Origin: Cadophora sp. MPI-SDFR-AT-0126
Lineage: Eukaryota > Ascomycota > Leotiomycetes > Helotiales > Ploettnerulaceae
Direction of reading: 5' to 3'
Assembly (NCBI GenBank): GCA_020747065.1
Contig: JAGMVK010000006.1
Location: 1,984,001-2,048,000 of the forward strand
Length of the DNA: 64,000 nt
The stretch's first letter is position 1, and each line of letters opens with the position of its first letter. The notes beneath the pieces were generated by a model. That model was not told the origin of the DNA. It saw only the letters and a program-made list of their open reading frames with translations, and did no database searches. Below, one piece after another: positions 12,476 through 24,126 of the stretch. The translations under genes and the position numbers were made by a program.

Positions 12476-12829
12476 TCAATTCACCGTGAATGAGGTATCC
12501 CAAATTGAGGTACTAACAGTCCATGTGTCCATTGTGTTACTCGTGGAATAGGTGATGATGATGACCAGTGCTGTATTTAGGCCGATGAAGCAAATAAGAA
12601 GCAGCGTCACCCTCGTACAGGAATTATAGCTAAGGCGGAGGAGAAATTTTCTCAGATCGAGTCCTCCATGTGAGGTAGTTCCGGCAAGTAATTTCGATAG
12701 GAGTTGATGAAATGTCAAGTGCTGAATTGAGGAGAATGCTGCCGAACAACTGAACTGGCTGGAGGAGTATGCCAACGGCACATACGGCTCCGACGAGTAT
12801 TGTTCTACACCTTGATTAACTGCTGCCAT
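12476..12829 (-). CDS. Weakly supported single-pass membrane ORF
   Basis: An uninterrupted 117-codon frame starts at ATG 12829 in a good context (AAACAATGGC). It contains one clear hydrophobic helix near residues 74-93 (Val-Thr-Leu-Leu-Leu-Ile followed by Val-Ile-Ile-Ile) flanked by polar, Ser/Thr-rich ends. I recognise no family. It is divergent from the HET-domain gene. It may be a real small membrane protein, a fragment of a larger spliced gene, or chance. Confidence 0.25.
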   Translation of the reverse strand: MAAVNQGVEQYSSEPYVPLAYSSSQFSCSAAFSSIQHLTFHQLLSKLLAGTTSHGGLDLRKFLLRLSYNSCTRVTLLLICFIGLNTALVIIITYSTSNTMDTWTVSTSIWDTSFTVN

Positions 12830-13122
12830 TGTTTTAGCTGTAAGTAAGAATCTGGGTTTCTTTGTACTCGAATGGACTTATGCTGAAATTTTATTGACGT
12901 CCAATGTCGATTCCAAACAACAAAGACTAAGCCCTGTTTGATTGATGTGTTAGCGAGCCAATCTTATCATGTGCGGCTGAGGAGGCTGGACAGTCACCTG
13001 CAATCAACCCAACGTCAATTGAACTTTACACAGCTCTCCCTCCAGATGTCATTCAACTCAGCAAAATTTCTAGCTATCGATATTCCACAAAGTCGGCTAC
13101 AGAGTTGGGCGACCGAACCATC

Positions 13123-14808
13123 ATGTGGCTGATAGACACCACGACCATCAGTCTGCATTTCATCGAGGACCCGGCAAGATACAAATATGCAATTCTCTCC
13201 CATACTTGGGAAGATGGCGAAGTCACATTCCAAGACGTTGCATGTTTGAAAGAAGCGAGGAAGAAGCCAGGCTTCAGGAAGATTCAGAAGACATGCGAGC
13301 TTGCCCAAGCTCGACGACTGCAATATGCTTGGGTGGATACCTGCTGTATCGACAAGACCAGCAGTGCGGAGCTGACCGAGGCGATCAATTCTATGTACCA
13401 GTGGTACAAAGGTTCAACGGTTTGTTTCGCGTATCTATCCGACCTTCCAAATTGCGACATTGATTTCGACTCTTCGCGCCTCGGCTTATGTAGATGGTTT
13501 ACTCGAGGCTGGACTCTACAGGAACTTATAGCATCCGAAGTCATTGAGTTTTATGATCAAGTATGGAACTTCAAAGGAACAAAGGACGGTTTGAGTCTCT
13601 GTATCTCTCATATTACAGGAGTCGACGACGAGATTATTCTGAACAGCAATCTAGTAGTAGCAACCTCAGTGGCAAAGAGGATGTCCTGGGCATCTGGTCG
13701 ACAGACAACGAGAGTAGAAGACATGGCGTACTGTCTTTTCGGTCTCTTTGACGTCCACTTACCCCTCATATACGGAGAAGGGTGGAAAGCTTTCATCAGG
13801 TTGCAAGAGGCCATCATTCTCGAGAGTAGTGATCTCTCGATCTTTGCCTGGAGATCAGATCTTGAAGATCAAGCCGTCCGAGGGCTACTCGCGTTCTCAC
13901 CCTCCGAGTTTCGTCAGTGTGGCGACATTCAGAGGATCGACGATCCTCTCATTGTATCTCCAGATTTTGTGATCACAAACAAAGGCGTCAAGATCGAGAC
14001 ATGCTTAACGAACGGCGATGGCGATTATCTCATGAGCCTCCAGTGTATGGATGCGGGAAAGAGTGTACCCGGAGGGAGGGGCGAGGTCCTAGCAATTAAG
14101 TTGGTGAAGACAGCACACGGCTATATGCGACATAAGCCGATCCATCTCGCAACGACCTCCGACGCCCTAAAAGAACCGCCACAATACTGTTCAGAGTGCA
14201 AAAAGATATCTGTTTGTGTTCCCAAAACCATCAGCCTGGCAGAATCTCAGCTACTTTATGCTCGATTGAACCACCGATTTACTGTCGAAGTTGTCAATGA
14301 GTCTCCTTATTGGGACAGAATTATGAGACAACCGGAACATCTTTGGGATGATCACAACAATAGCTTCATCACAGAGCACAATGAGAAGTTCGCAGGCCAA
14401 GTTGAAATCAACTTGAAAGCTAAACGACGTCAGTTTCGTCTACATGGTCTTAGCATATGTGTGTATCTTGGTCTGGTCAACGAATCAGAGGTTCTACAAC
14501 CGTGGACTGCGATCTATCAGAAACACTTTTCACATGGACTGCTGTATGAGGACTCAAATTTCAAGAAACATATCATTGGGTCTGATTTCAGTTCGCTTGC
14601 TGATATGCGGGAGTTCATGTACCAAGAGGCCACCCAAAAGACATTGCCGAAATGGTTGACACCAATACTAGTGGTCGAAGGAGGAGTAACGCTACCTCAT
14701 GTACATATATCTCTTCTCCTGTCTGTGGACTATCAATCACCAAATACCAGGTACAGACTGGTCATCAATATTAAGGGAAGAGAGGATGAGTCCCATGGGT
14801 CTGGATGA
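13123..14808 (+). CDS. HET-domain protein (heterokaryon incompatibility type)
   Basis: A single exon of 561 aa. The start ATG 13123 gives MWLIDTTT, the usual opening of this family; the frame is open slightly upstream but only with TTG. The HET domain spans about residues 20-150: YAILSHTWEDGEVTFQDV, then CELAQARRLQYAWVDTCCID, then FTRGWTLQELIA. These are the conserved blocks of PF06985. The rest is a poorly conserved C-terminal half typical of the family. HET proteins mediate self/non-self recognition between fused hyphae and can trigger cell death, but most genome copies have no known partner. No STAND/NACHT or ankyrin module is seen. Confidence 0.9.
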   Translation: MWLIDTTTISLHFIEDPARYKYAILSHTWEDGEVTFQDVACLKEARKKPGFRKIQKTCELAQARRLQYAWVDTCCIDKTSSAELTEAINSMYQWYKGSTVCFAYLSDLPNCDIDFDSSRLGLCRWFTRGWTLQELIASEVIEFYDQVWNFKGTKDGLSLCISHITGVDDEIILNSNLVVATSVAKRMSWASGRQTTRVEDMAYCLFGLFDVHLPLIYGEGWKAFIRLQEAIILESSDLSIFAWRSDLEDQAVRGLLAFSPSEFRQCGDIQRIDDPLIVSPDFVITNKGVKIETCLTNGDGDYLMSLQCMDAGKSVPGGRGEVLAIKLVKTAHGYMRHKPIHLATTSDALKEPPQYCSECKKISVCVPKTISLAESQLLYARLNHRFTVEVVNESPYWDRIMRQPEHLWDDHNNSFITEHNEKFAGQVEINLKAKRRQFRLHGLSICVYLGLVNESEVLQPWTAIYQKHFSHGLLYEDSNFKKHIIGSDFSSLADMREFMYQEATQKTLPKWLTPILVVEGGVTLPHVHISLLLSVDYQSPNTRYRLVINIKGREDESHGSG

Positions 14809-16657
14809 TGGATTTTGAATTGTAAATCCCGTGCTCGGAATGGCTGGTTCTGGATGCGTTAGCATATATGAGAACCAACCTGCCCGTGAGAAGCTCTCTT
14901 GTTCGTTAAGACAAAGCAGCCTCGTCTCTTGAGACTCTGGGCTGGTTGGCTACCATCTAGATCAAATCACTTTTGATCTACCCAACATCAGTTAGAAATG
15001 ATCTTCTTCACCGGGGAGTATAAGTGTTTCATACGGTGTATCATGTTTGAGAGACTATGAGATATCATGATTGAAGATCGTTAATAATGTTTATGCTGGG
15101 CCATGAGGATCATACAAGTCTAGAACGTCCAACACATAAAGACCAACTTCCAAATATTACTCTCTTTAGTCCGGAGGCACGCCCGAGCGTAGGGTGGAGT
15201 GTCACTTTCCTCGAGATGAAAAGACGAGAACTACAACAAAGATCTAGTGTTTCGAGGAACACATTCGGCGTGGTAGCTCGCCAATGGCTGATCCCAATTG
15301 ATCGACAGATCCTACTGGCTCGATGCCGAAGCCCTCACGCCCTCCAAACTTTTGCATTTTGAACTTGTTCCCAAGCTCCGATAGATTAGTTTGGGACACC
15401 AGAAAGACCAAAGGACGGCGCTCTGCTCAAAGGTACGTCACCTATCCCCTCGCCTCTCTCTTCATAAATTTCGAGCAATGGCATCGTGACCCATTCAAAT
15501 CCTTCGACATTGCAGTTCACACAGCCTTAGACGTCTCCAGTCTCTCAATCTTTAAGTATGAGCATCGAAAGCATATTTCGGGTCCTCTGCACGCCTGATC
15601 TCCGAAACCTCTCTTCAACTTCGTACGAGAACTCCGCAGGCTCTACTTCCTCATGCTCGTTACAGTAACCACACCGACTTCCGACGATCACGATGTCAAA
15701 TATCTTCTCATCCGTCATCGGATGTTATGTGGTGATTACTGGTCTATGAGACATCGGTAGATGCACTGCCTCAAGTGGTGCAGTTTCTGTTTGAGCTCTG
15801 AGCATCATATGCCCAATTGTCCAGTTTTGAGAAATTGGCATAACGGGGGCCCTGGTGAAGGTAAGAAAAGGAGGCAGTGTCCGAAGTTGTAAAAAGCGAA
15901 GGGGTCTAGGCAGAAGGAGAATAAGGCTGACCTAGAGAACGGAGTCAGAGGATTTAAGGGCAATGTGGCCAGGAACCATTTTCTCTGCGCTCTTTCTCTA
16001 GCATTGAGAAGCCCCGTTCTCTGGGACATCTGGCGCGTAGGCTGAGAAGTGGATAAATCGCATCAAAAATCAACATCTTGCAAATGGAGAAGATGAATTG
16101 GATGTGGACAGAATATACGCTGAAGTTGATGCCGTCTCTTTCAATTACAGCAGCCATGCCATTCGCTTGGTGTAACGACGACCGCACTACGAGTTTTCGC
16201 AACAACAAAGCAACAAAAACATCAGCTCAGGAACCGAACTTTGGAATTATCCCGCTCGTATCAGCAAAGGTAAACAAAGAGAGCACAAGTCTCAGTCGGG
16301 GATGAGGGTGTCATTCAGACTCGCTTACCGCCTCGACTGTTGCCACCTTACATTGGGTACTGGCTACCTACGGACTATTTAATTTAGATTCACACATGAC
16401 AAGCAATTTACAAACACATAATAATAATTTCCATCGCACTTCCGAGCCTATCCTAGCACGATGTCGTCTGAACAAGGTAAGCACTAGCCAGGGCCCAGCC
16501 GGCCGGCCGTCCGTTCAGACGGAATATGCAATTCGTCCGAGCGACCGCTCTATCTAGGCAGACCCAGAACGGTGTTTGCTGAAAGATATATTCTTGACCC
16601 GAATGTGTATATTCTGGCTTTCACTCCAGTCCATTTGCCATTTGTATTAGAGCGAGC
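14809..16657. other. Long intergenic region without a supported gene
   Basis: About 1.8 kb. It holds a perfect 9-bp inverted repeat at 14958-14980 downstream of the HET gene and, at its right end, a possible alternative first exon of the GNAT gene (ATG 16461 followed by GTAAGC at 16477). Other open frames have no recognisable content. Confidence 0.45.
14958..14980. repeat. Perfect 9-bp inverted repeat, 5-nt spacer
   Basis: TAGATCAAA and TTTGATCTA surround TCACT about 150 bp past the HET stop codon. It may form a hairpin in the 3' UTR. Function is unknown. Confidence 0.4.
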
Positions 16658-17703
16658 ATGGCTTCAAAGGCCGATGAAGTCCCCATCACGATGGGTGGCA
16701 GGGGTATGTGCCCAGACCTTCGTCAAATATGCCCTTTTCCTGTCTTCCTCTCAAACATTCTCCAACTTCAACTCCAGCCATGAGAATCTCGTCTACAACA
16801 ATAATCATCACATTCTATACAACTGAACTAAAACAGAGCTCACAATTCTACAGAATATGTACCCCGCGCCGTTCCCCTCATGGCCGAAGCATTCGCCACC
16901 GACCCCATAATAACATATCTACTCCACCACATGACACAAGCGCAATTATCGGCTTATCTTCCAAAATACTTTGATGGACTCCTCACAGCAGCAGCAATGA
17001 ATAAAGGCATCTTCGCTGAAGCCGATGACTTCAAGAGCTGTACAATTTTGATGCCGCCGGGCTGTCACGTGGACAACTTCTGGACGCTGATTCCGGCGGG
17101 TTTCATTGGCATGGTGTGGGACGTTGGAGTTGCTGCCACTTACGTAGGTCTTGGATATATCTCTCTCCATATCAGTTTCTCTTGACTTTCTATTTTTCAG
17201 CCGGGCAAAATGCACATGGTAGCTGATCAAGCGAACAACAGCGCATGCTAGGCGAACTCAGCCCCAAAGTCGACGCCGTCAAAGCCATAGCCCTTGGGGG
17301 TCAAAAGAGATACTACTACGTCTTCTTCACAGCAACCGACGCTGCAGCTCGCGGTCAAGGTCTCTGTTCCAAGCTTATCAAGAGATTCCAAGATATAGCG
17401 CGAAAAGACGGTCTTCCGATCTGGATCGAGGGCACGACAGATAACTCGGCGAAAGTATATGCAAAATGTGGATTTGAGCTTGTTGAAAGGATTACTGTCG
17501 GTAAGGGAGTTGTGGATGCTGATGGGAAGAAGAAAAAGGGTGGCGAGGGCGTGGTGACCAGGGCTATGATTTGGTGGCCGAGGGGGGAGGATGGAGAGAA
17601 GTTGGTTCCGGTGGATGAGAAGAAGGAGGCGTGGAGGGTAAGTCATGCTGTCAGCGGAGTGCTGCTTCTTTCTATTATTTATGTGGCAATGTACCTGAGC
17701 TGA
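16658..17703 (+). CDS. GNAT-family N-acetyltransferase with C-terminal hydrophobic tail
   Basis: Preferred exons 16658-16703, 16854-17143 and 17242-17703 give 265 aa. The first half carries EYVPRAVPLMAEAFATDPI, the usual N-terminal helix of fungal GNAT proteins. Acetyl-CoA binding motif A appears as TDAAARGQGLCSKLI (R-x-x-G-x-G/A type), followed by the EGTTDNSAKVYAKCGFE block. The C-terminal ~20 residues are hydrophobic and could anchor the protein in a membrane, which is unusual. Substrate unknown. Uncertain points: an alternative first exon at 16461-16476 has the same splice phase, and the third exon could start at 17199 but then hits a stop after 16 codons, so the CAG at 17239-17241 is chosen as acceptor. 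Confidence 0.8.
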
Positions 17704-18034
17704 TACTATGCGATTAGCTGTTGGGAGGACAGAAGTAATCTTCATCAGGCCATTTCTTGGGGCGCTCAGCGACGTTCAAGAACTCATAGGGAAGTCACAA
17801 AAGTTTGTGGCAATTTCAAGGTGTAAGATGAAATATTGAATATGTTCTGTTTCAAAGGAGGTATTTCATGCTTATCCTTCCTTGAAGTCCGTGACTGGCT
17901 GCGAAGGCCTCGATGCTGAAAGAAACATTTGTAAACGACCTCACAGCCTCCAATGTTAGTCTGTTAGTTACTTCTAATCATACTCTGAGCCAGACTTTAT
18001 CTCCTTGGGTGAAGCAGAAAGTCCAAGTATGCCA

Positions 18035-18994
18035 TCATCCTTTCTTGTTTGCAGAATCCGACTTTAGATAAATTGTCTCACAACACATAGTTTTGTGTCC
18101 ATCTCCACCACAATGACCACATTTCACCAGGCAATTAACGAACAAATGCCCCTTCTTTGCACAGTTGTAGCAAATTGGGCTTTTGTCCACAGGTTTCATC
18201 TTATGACCAGGAACAGCAAGGGACAACAAGCTGGGGTACTTCTTTCGTCTTGGGGAGGGTTCGACGGCCTTTGGGCGTAGCAGTGGCAGATCTTCCTTCT
18301 TCATCCCGTTCCTGGCCTCATGTTTTCCCTGTGTCCTATTCTCCGGCCTTGGTTCCTCTTCCTTCCTAACCTGTCCGGTAGAATCACCCTTCTTATCTAT
18401 ATATTCCCTTTGCAGACTTCTATCGCCATCCTTTCGTGACCAGGTCGCAGACTCAACATCTCTGTATCGCTTCGGACGGTCGTCAAATAAATCTCGCCTT
18501 CGCTTCGTTTCAGGCGACCAATGATCCCAAGTCACACATGACCTCTTTCTCGAACCGTCTGGGCATGGGGTTTCCTGCGCCAGTCTTGACCAAGAGGTAT
18601 GACGCTTGGCATCTGGAGTAACGAGGCCAGATTTCTGTAAGGATTTGTACTCGAGCTCTTGATTCTGGGAGGCACGCCTGGAAGGAGATCGAGTCTTGTT
18701 TTTTGGGACGGCAGGAGTAGCAGATGTGGATTTGGATGTAGCAGAACTGTCTTTGAGGGGCTGAGACATTGCTTTGGGTCCAGTAGGAGTGTTGGGTGGG
18801 AGAGGTGCATGTGATTTTAGGTTTGAGATCGCGTCTGTGAGGAAGCGTGCCATGAGAGAGTCGACCTCTGGAGATGACCTTCTGGGGACGGTCGGGAGAG
18901 ATGCATTGGTTCGTTGGGTTGAAGTGGATGTTTGAATAGCAGCTTTTGGGACCGAGTCCTTTGGTATATCACTGTTGGGAGCGTTTTCAGACAT
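18035..18994 (-). CDS. CCHC zinc-knuckle protein
   Basis: A single exon of 319 aa from ATG 18994 (context CTCAAGATGTC). The N-terminal 250 residues are low-complexity, rich in Ser, Pro, Thr, Lys and Arg, with several RRR/KKK patches. Two CCHC knuckles of C-X2-C-X4-H-X4-C form lie at the C-terminus: C275-C278-H283-C288 and C292-C295-H300-C305. Such knuckles bind single-stranded RNA or DNA, so a nuclear RNA-binding role is likely but the family is not recognised. The frame stays open upstream to ATG 19342, adding 116 residues of Arg/Ser-rich sequence that looks like untranslated leader rather than protein. Confidence 0.7.
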   Translation of the reverse strand: MSENAPNSDIPKDSVPKAAIQTSTSTQRTNASLPTVPRRSSPEVDSLMARFLTDAISNLKSHAPLPPNTPTGPKAMSQPLKDSSATSKSTSATPAVPKNKTRSPSRRASQNQELEYKSLQKSGLVTPDAKRHTSWSRLAQETPCPDGSRKRSCVTWDHWSPETKRRRDLFDDRPKRYRDVESATWSRKDGDRSLQREYIDKKGDSTGQVRKEEEPRPENRTQGKHEARNGMKKEDLPLLRPKAVEPSPRRKKYPSLLSLAVPGHKMKPVDKSPICYNCAKKGHLFVNCLVKCGHCGGDGHKTMCCETIYLKSDSANKKG

Positions 18995-19342
18995 CTTGAG
19001 GTTGTTATTGATGTTTGTTGCTCGAATCGGTGGGGCACGAAAGCAACAGCGAGAGTTTAGGGAATTTCTTCGTAGGAAAGCACGATGCTCGAAAGGTGAC
19101 GTCGTCCTAACATAGAACCTGAATGAGATATTTACAGTCGCCGGAGTCTTTGAGCCTAACGTAGAGAGCCTGTGGAATTCCACGCGAACTCGTTGCCTCC
19201 GTGAATTGTTCGTAGAAGAAGAGCTTCTAGCATCACCACACTTCAAGCAACGACGTCCCGGCAAACTCGCCACAACTGCTATGCCATCGAGCGTATGTAA
19301 ACCGAAAGTTTTGACGGAAGGAAGCCTCGGAAAGATCATCAC

Positions 19343-20138
19343 GTCCTGATGTAGATACTAGTTTCAAGCTTCTGAGTGGTCATAAAGACTGGCAACCACA
19401 GCTTTGTGGGGCAGTAACCTTCTCGCAAATAGACCCCATGTCGCTCAGATCAATACTTTGAATAATTTTGAGTCTAGAATGGTTTTAGAACACTATTTTC
19501 AGTGCTTTCAGGCTTGTCACATTGAGGAGAAGGATGCAGGCGAGAGCTTGTGATTCTCCTTCGGTTGGCAGAACCGACTGCATGCCTCAGCCCCGGACAT
19601 GAGTGTCACGCTTATTATTAGTTCTTGGTCATCGAGTTCATCTTTCCCTGGTTCAAATAAATCAGGTTGTACGTTCTTGAACCGGTAGCTTTTAGGTCAC
19701 CACACATTCCCCGAGGTAGAGATGGTGATGGCTGAGGATAGTGCGCGACAATGAGTGGAAAGCCTGCCAGCCAGGTTGGCAAGAAAACACTTTAAAAAAA
19801 TTTGGGTCATGTTTTTTTGCGAAACTGCATTAAATTTGTGACAAAGTGACTCCAAGGGTAAGTTAGCGAGTACCTGGACTATGCAGCAACACTGAAAGTG
19901 CCCTGTACGTTAAACGGAAGTCAATGGAGGTCGAGATGTAGAATTTTCCAAATCTCGTGGCAACTAAAGGGGCATAATTCACCATCAGGCAGCAATTAAG
20001 AACAAACCAGCGAAGCAATGATACGGCATTACCCAACTAGGTCGATAGAACAACGCTGCTCATCGCAGAAGCACTTTTCTTGGGCATTCCTAACTAAATA
20101 ATTCATGCCAGTCTGTCACCCAACCTCACGTAAACTTA
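19343..20138. other. Intergenic, no supported gene
   Basis: No coding signal. There is an A/T-rich run with seven A then later seven T residues near 19794-19816. The region lies between the zinc-knuckle gene promoter and the 3' end of the F-box gene. Confidence 0.45.
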
Positions 20139-22085
20139 TCAAACAATCTCGTCATCGGCATCGATCGGGGCAGGTGCTTCTTCTGAGAGCTCACCGACCC
20201 TATCTGAGCCTTGACCTACCCATATCTTCACCCCTCCTGCGACAGTGACACATGACTCGAATCTTCTCAATACGAGCCACTCGTATCCATCTTCGGTACG
20301 CGAGGTTGTTCCTGCCAATCTTCTCCAATTTGGGGGCTTTTCCGCTACATACAGAGTCATAGTGACTTTCTCGAAGGGGACACCTCGTTTCTTGGCATAC
20401 AATGATCTCATGATTCTCTCTGCATGGTCGTAATCTGGGTCTGTGCTGATATCATAGACTTTTGGGTAAGTTCCGAGACTCTCTTCAGAATAGGTCTCCA
20501 GGCTTATGAGTTGCAAGAATGTAGCTAGCAGATCCAAAGCCGACTCGGCCTCGAAGTTGTCTCGCAATGAAGACCCGTCGGAATTGGTGATAGGAAGCAT
20601 GGGGAGGTCGAAGACCATATGCTCTAAAAGAGGACACCAGAGCTTGATAAGTTTCAGGTCATCGAGCGAAATAGGATCCATACCTTCTCGGTGTCCAGTA
20701 GCGAGGTTCACAGCGCAGAGGCTCAAACTTAGAAGGCTTCTTCCGATCTCGGGGATTAATTCAACGGACAGACGTATCCAATTATTCGAACTCCGGAAAG
20801 AAAACGATTGCAGGTATCTCGATTTCCTCACTAGGGCTGAAAATAGACTTTGCCGATCCTCTTCAATAGGGCCGCAGCCGTAAAACAAGATGTCGAGCTC
20901 AACAAGCTGGACAAACGCTTCTGGCGAGACTTCTTCCACAAACTGATACATTTCGGTGCCCTTGAGAGTAAGGCTAAGCAGCCTTGAGTAGTCCCAAAGT
21001 GGTCGATCTCCAGGTTGGTCACGTCGAGGTCCCATATCGATGACAAGTTTTTTCATCGCGGGGAAGGGCTCTCCAACCGAGTCGAATCCGTCGAAATACT
21101 CATAGTCATCAAGTTTCTGAATACGAAATACGTCCAAGCATTCCATTTGAGGCTTTTCCTTGGCAGCCGCATTACCAGATTGAAGCCAGACTTTATCTCG
21201 AGACAAAATGTCGGAGTTTTTAGCCCTACAGACGTAATCACAATCAGAAACAAAATGGCAGCCAAGCCGACCTTGCATGAATACTTGAACGTAAGTCGTG
21301 CAAACTTTGCCGCGTTCGTGGTGGTTGACCGTTCTTAGACCCCGTCTTCCGATGTTAGCTGTCGCGCTCCTAGTCATGTAGATACTGATTTTGTGATACG
21401 TACTCGATGACTTTCGACTTTGAAGGACTACAAGTTCTGATCAAATCTACGACTTCCTCCTGTCGTGTGGTCGGAAGATGCAGCTTCTCTGTATAAGCAT
21501 AGAGTCCATTCTGAGAGCATGATTAATATTCACAAGTTCTCACAATGGTTCGGGACATTGACTCACCTTAAGTCGATGTTGAAGCCTAGGTTCGGCATCC
21601 AAGAGCTCCCGGAATCTGTTGCCTTGACCAAGATACACAACCTGGTAAATGTACCTTAAGACCACCGAACCTAGGTCTTTCGAAAGTAACCGCAAAGGTC
21701 GGATCCACGCTTGGAACTCTTGCTCGACGGTAGCTTGGGTGAGTTCAGCGTCTTCAAAAACGTATTCAAAAGTCAGTGGGTCATTGATCCAATTCTTTGC
21801 TCTCTTCAACAGCACTTTGTTGTTCTCTTCGATGTTCTCTCTTGCTAGCTGCATGATCGTCAATACCAGTAAGCCCGATTGAGCCAACACTTTCTACTTT
21901 ACCTCATCGAAGACAAGGTACCAAACATCTATTGGCAGTACGTCTGGTTTAGTTGAGCTCGAAATTTTTGCAATTCTGTAGTCGGAAGTTGTATGGTGGG
22001 AGCAGTAGGTAAGACAAGAAAATGATGTCGCGGAAAGGAGAAAGGGTTGGAAGCGGGGGATACTTATATGCGTTTCGTGACTCAA
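20139..22085 (-). CDS. F-box-type protein with degenerate leucine-rich region
   Basis: Model: exons 22085-21903, 21848-21567, 21510-21404 and 21345-20139 give 592 aa. An F-box-like start, DVLPIDVWYLVFDE joined to LARENIEENNKVLL across intron 1, lies at about residues 47-75. The following FEYVFEDAEL...LRYIYQVVYLG and RLKNGLYAYTEKLHLPTT segments, and a long Leu-rich C-terminal half with regularly spaced LxxLxL stretches, match the common fungal F-box/LRR-like class. It probably acts as a substrate adaptor for SCF ubiquitin ligases; target unknown. Introns 1 and 2 are clear. The third is uncertain: donor GTACGT at 21403 may pair with an AAG acceptor at 21346 (58 nt, GCTAAC branch) or a TAG at 21370 (34 nt); both keep frame. 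Confidence 0.7.
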
Positions 22086-22453
22086 GCGCCGTAAGATACC
22101 TCGATCGGAAACTTATACATTCACAGCTAGAAGAAATTGCTTGATCTAGCTCTGATCTGATTGTCCGGCTGTGCAATGACCGGAAACTGTAGAGAGTCAT
22201 GAGGCCCAACTCTGCTGCGCCAGAGCTGCAAACGCAATTCACTTCGACACTTGGGGAAGCTAAGTTCATTCATGTGATGTTTCGCTCGCGGCATTTCAGG
22301 ATGAAAACTTGAAGATGTAGTCACTTGAACAAAACTTCCATCTCAACCCTCTCTCTCATCATGGTGGAATGTTTCTGACTGCCGCAATACTTGAAATTGA
22401 ATCTATGAAGCTGCGACTTCCAGTCAAACATTGATTGCATGGCGACATAGCTC

Positions 22454-23357
22454 CTACTTATGACTGGCCGGCTCCCTCGTGGCTTCCAGCTCCGATGGGC
22501 CTTGCGAAAGACCAGCTAGCTCTGCCGGGTTTGGTGTTGATCCATACTTCTTATAGTCTGCCTCCTCGATTTGACTGATATCCGTTGGCGGGGAGTATTT
22601 CGTTCCCTTGCGCTTGAATAAGATGTACGCCAGCACACACAAAACCAGAATCCCAAGTGATACGCCCAATCCGATCCCAATCTTTGCTCCTGTTGTCAAT
22701 CCACCAGATCCAGAAGTCTGTTGTGATACCGGCGTTGCTGTTGGGTTTAAAGGGGTTGGCGAGGCTAGCGTGCTGCCTGAGAAAGAGGAAGTGACCGGAT
22801 TACTCGAAGTGGCTACTGAAGAAGTCCGTGTATCTGGCGTTGACGTAGTAGATATGATGGCTCGAAGAATGATAAATCCCGGGCTCGAAAGTTCTCCGCT
22901 GTCTATTTCCAAAGACGAAGCCGCTGCTTTGAATCGCAAAACGTACTTGGCACTGATGGCCAAGCTAGTATCTGGAACTTGTATGGTCCAGGCAAAGTTC
23001 CCAGCAGTTGTCAGGTTAAGGTTCTCTAAAAGTTGTTGTCAGCAAAGTGTGTATTGAAGAAGGTGTGCGAGATGAAAACTGACTAGCGAGGCGCTGGCTA
23101 AAGGCGTTCAGACTATAGTCGAACGAAGTCGCCCAGAGGTCCACCAAGTTCTTCGTAGCGTCGACATACTGGTCAGAATTCCACGCATTCCAAGAGAGAG
23201 GCAATGTATTTCCGGTTGTAAATTGTTGAGATAAGTCGGACAAGGTGCCATCTGGAACTTTCCACAGAATACTTTGAACAGTCTGGGCAGTAGTGAAGCA
23301 ACAGAGGCCCCAGAAGGCGCATAGTGTCAAAAGAAAAGAAGGATACCGGTACAACAT
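22454..23357 (-). CDS. Signal peptide plus single-TM cell-surface protein with Ser/Thr-rich stalk
   Basis: Exons 23357-23084 and 23025-22454 give 281 aa; the 58-nt intron has a GTCAGT donor and a TTTTAG acceptor. ATG 23357 is chosen because it opens directly on a signal peptide (FLLTLCAFWGLCCFTTAQ). An extracellular beta-rich domain of about 110 residues follows, then a Ser/Thr/Pro-rich stalk, one TM helix (IGIGLGVSLGILVLCVLAYILF, about residues 195-217) and a short cytoplasmic tail starting KRKG. This architecture is common among fungal wall-sensing or wall-anchored proteins, but no known ligand domain such as WSC is visible. Function unknown. Confidence 0.75.
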
Positions 23358-23426
23358 AGCGATAGAATGTCTACTTTGGAAATAGCATTGGGCTGTAGAC
23401 TCTGACAGGAATCTAACGAAAGACAA

Positions 23427-24126
23427 ATAGGAACCCTACAGTCTTACAGAGAAATAAAGTGGACTAAGATTTGAGCGAATTAAAGCACGAAAGACTCACC
23501 GCCGGAAACCAACACGCCCAGACAGTTTACTTGCGCAAACCCCACCAGGGGCTGTGCTTCGAGGGCTTGAATAGGTTATAAGGGTTGCTCCAGCAATTTC
23601 AAACAAGTGTTGGAGGTTGCGGCGCTTAACCGAACTGTCGGGATTTCTCTGTAACTAACATTTGTTCTGCTCAGAACCAATTTTGCTGGATTTCAATTCA
23701 TACGCAGAGTTCGGTCGATGAACAATTGAACAGTAACGTCCGCAGCTAATCCATACTAATGTTGATCGAGTTCTGTTAGTGGGCTGAGGGTTCTGGCTGT
23801 TTTCCAGGTCGCGATTTTCAAGAAACCAACATATGCATAATCTAATTCCTTCTCCGCTTTTCGCCAGCCAACGGACAAATGAGAGGTCGCCTGTTCAAGC
23901 TCAACCACATGCCGCCGTATGATACGACGTGCAGATAAGGATTGTTGGTGGCGCTTTCAGCCCCTGAATATTGTTGGAAACCTGGAAGCCCGTCAGTCCC
24001 GAGTTCAGAAAGCTGACATTTCCGTGGTTTCCCTCCATAATTATCAACCTACCATGCTTCTATCGAATACAACTATCATTGTTGCGGCCCTCAAGAACCA
24101 GCATCTCTTTTGTTTCACTTGAAATA
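23427..24126. other. Intergenic between divergent genes
   Basis: No gene supported. It should contain the promoters of the surface protein (minus strand) and of the GH47 gene (plus strand). No distinctive repeat or box is seen. Confidence 0.45.

Noticed and set aside
18995..19342. N-terminal extension of the zinc-knuckle protein from ATG 19342
   Set aside because: Open but compositionally like leader DNA; the internal ATG at 18994 has better context. Not excluded completely.
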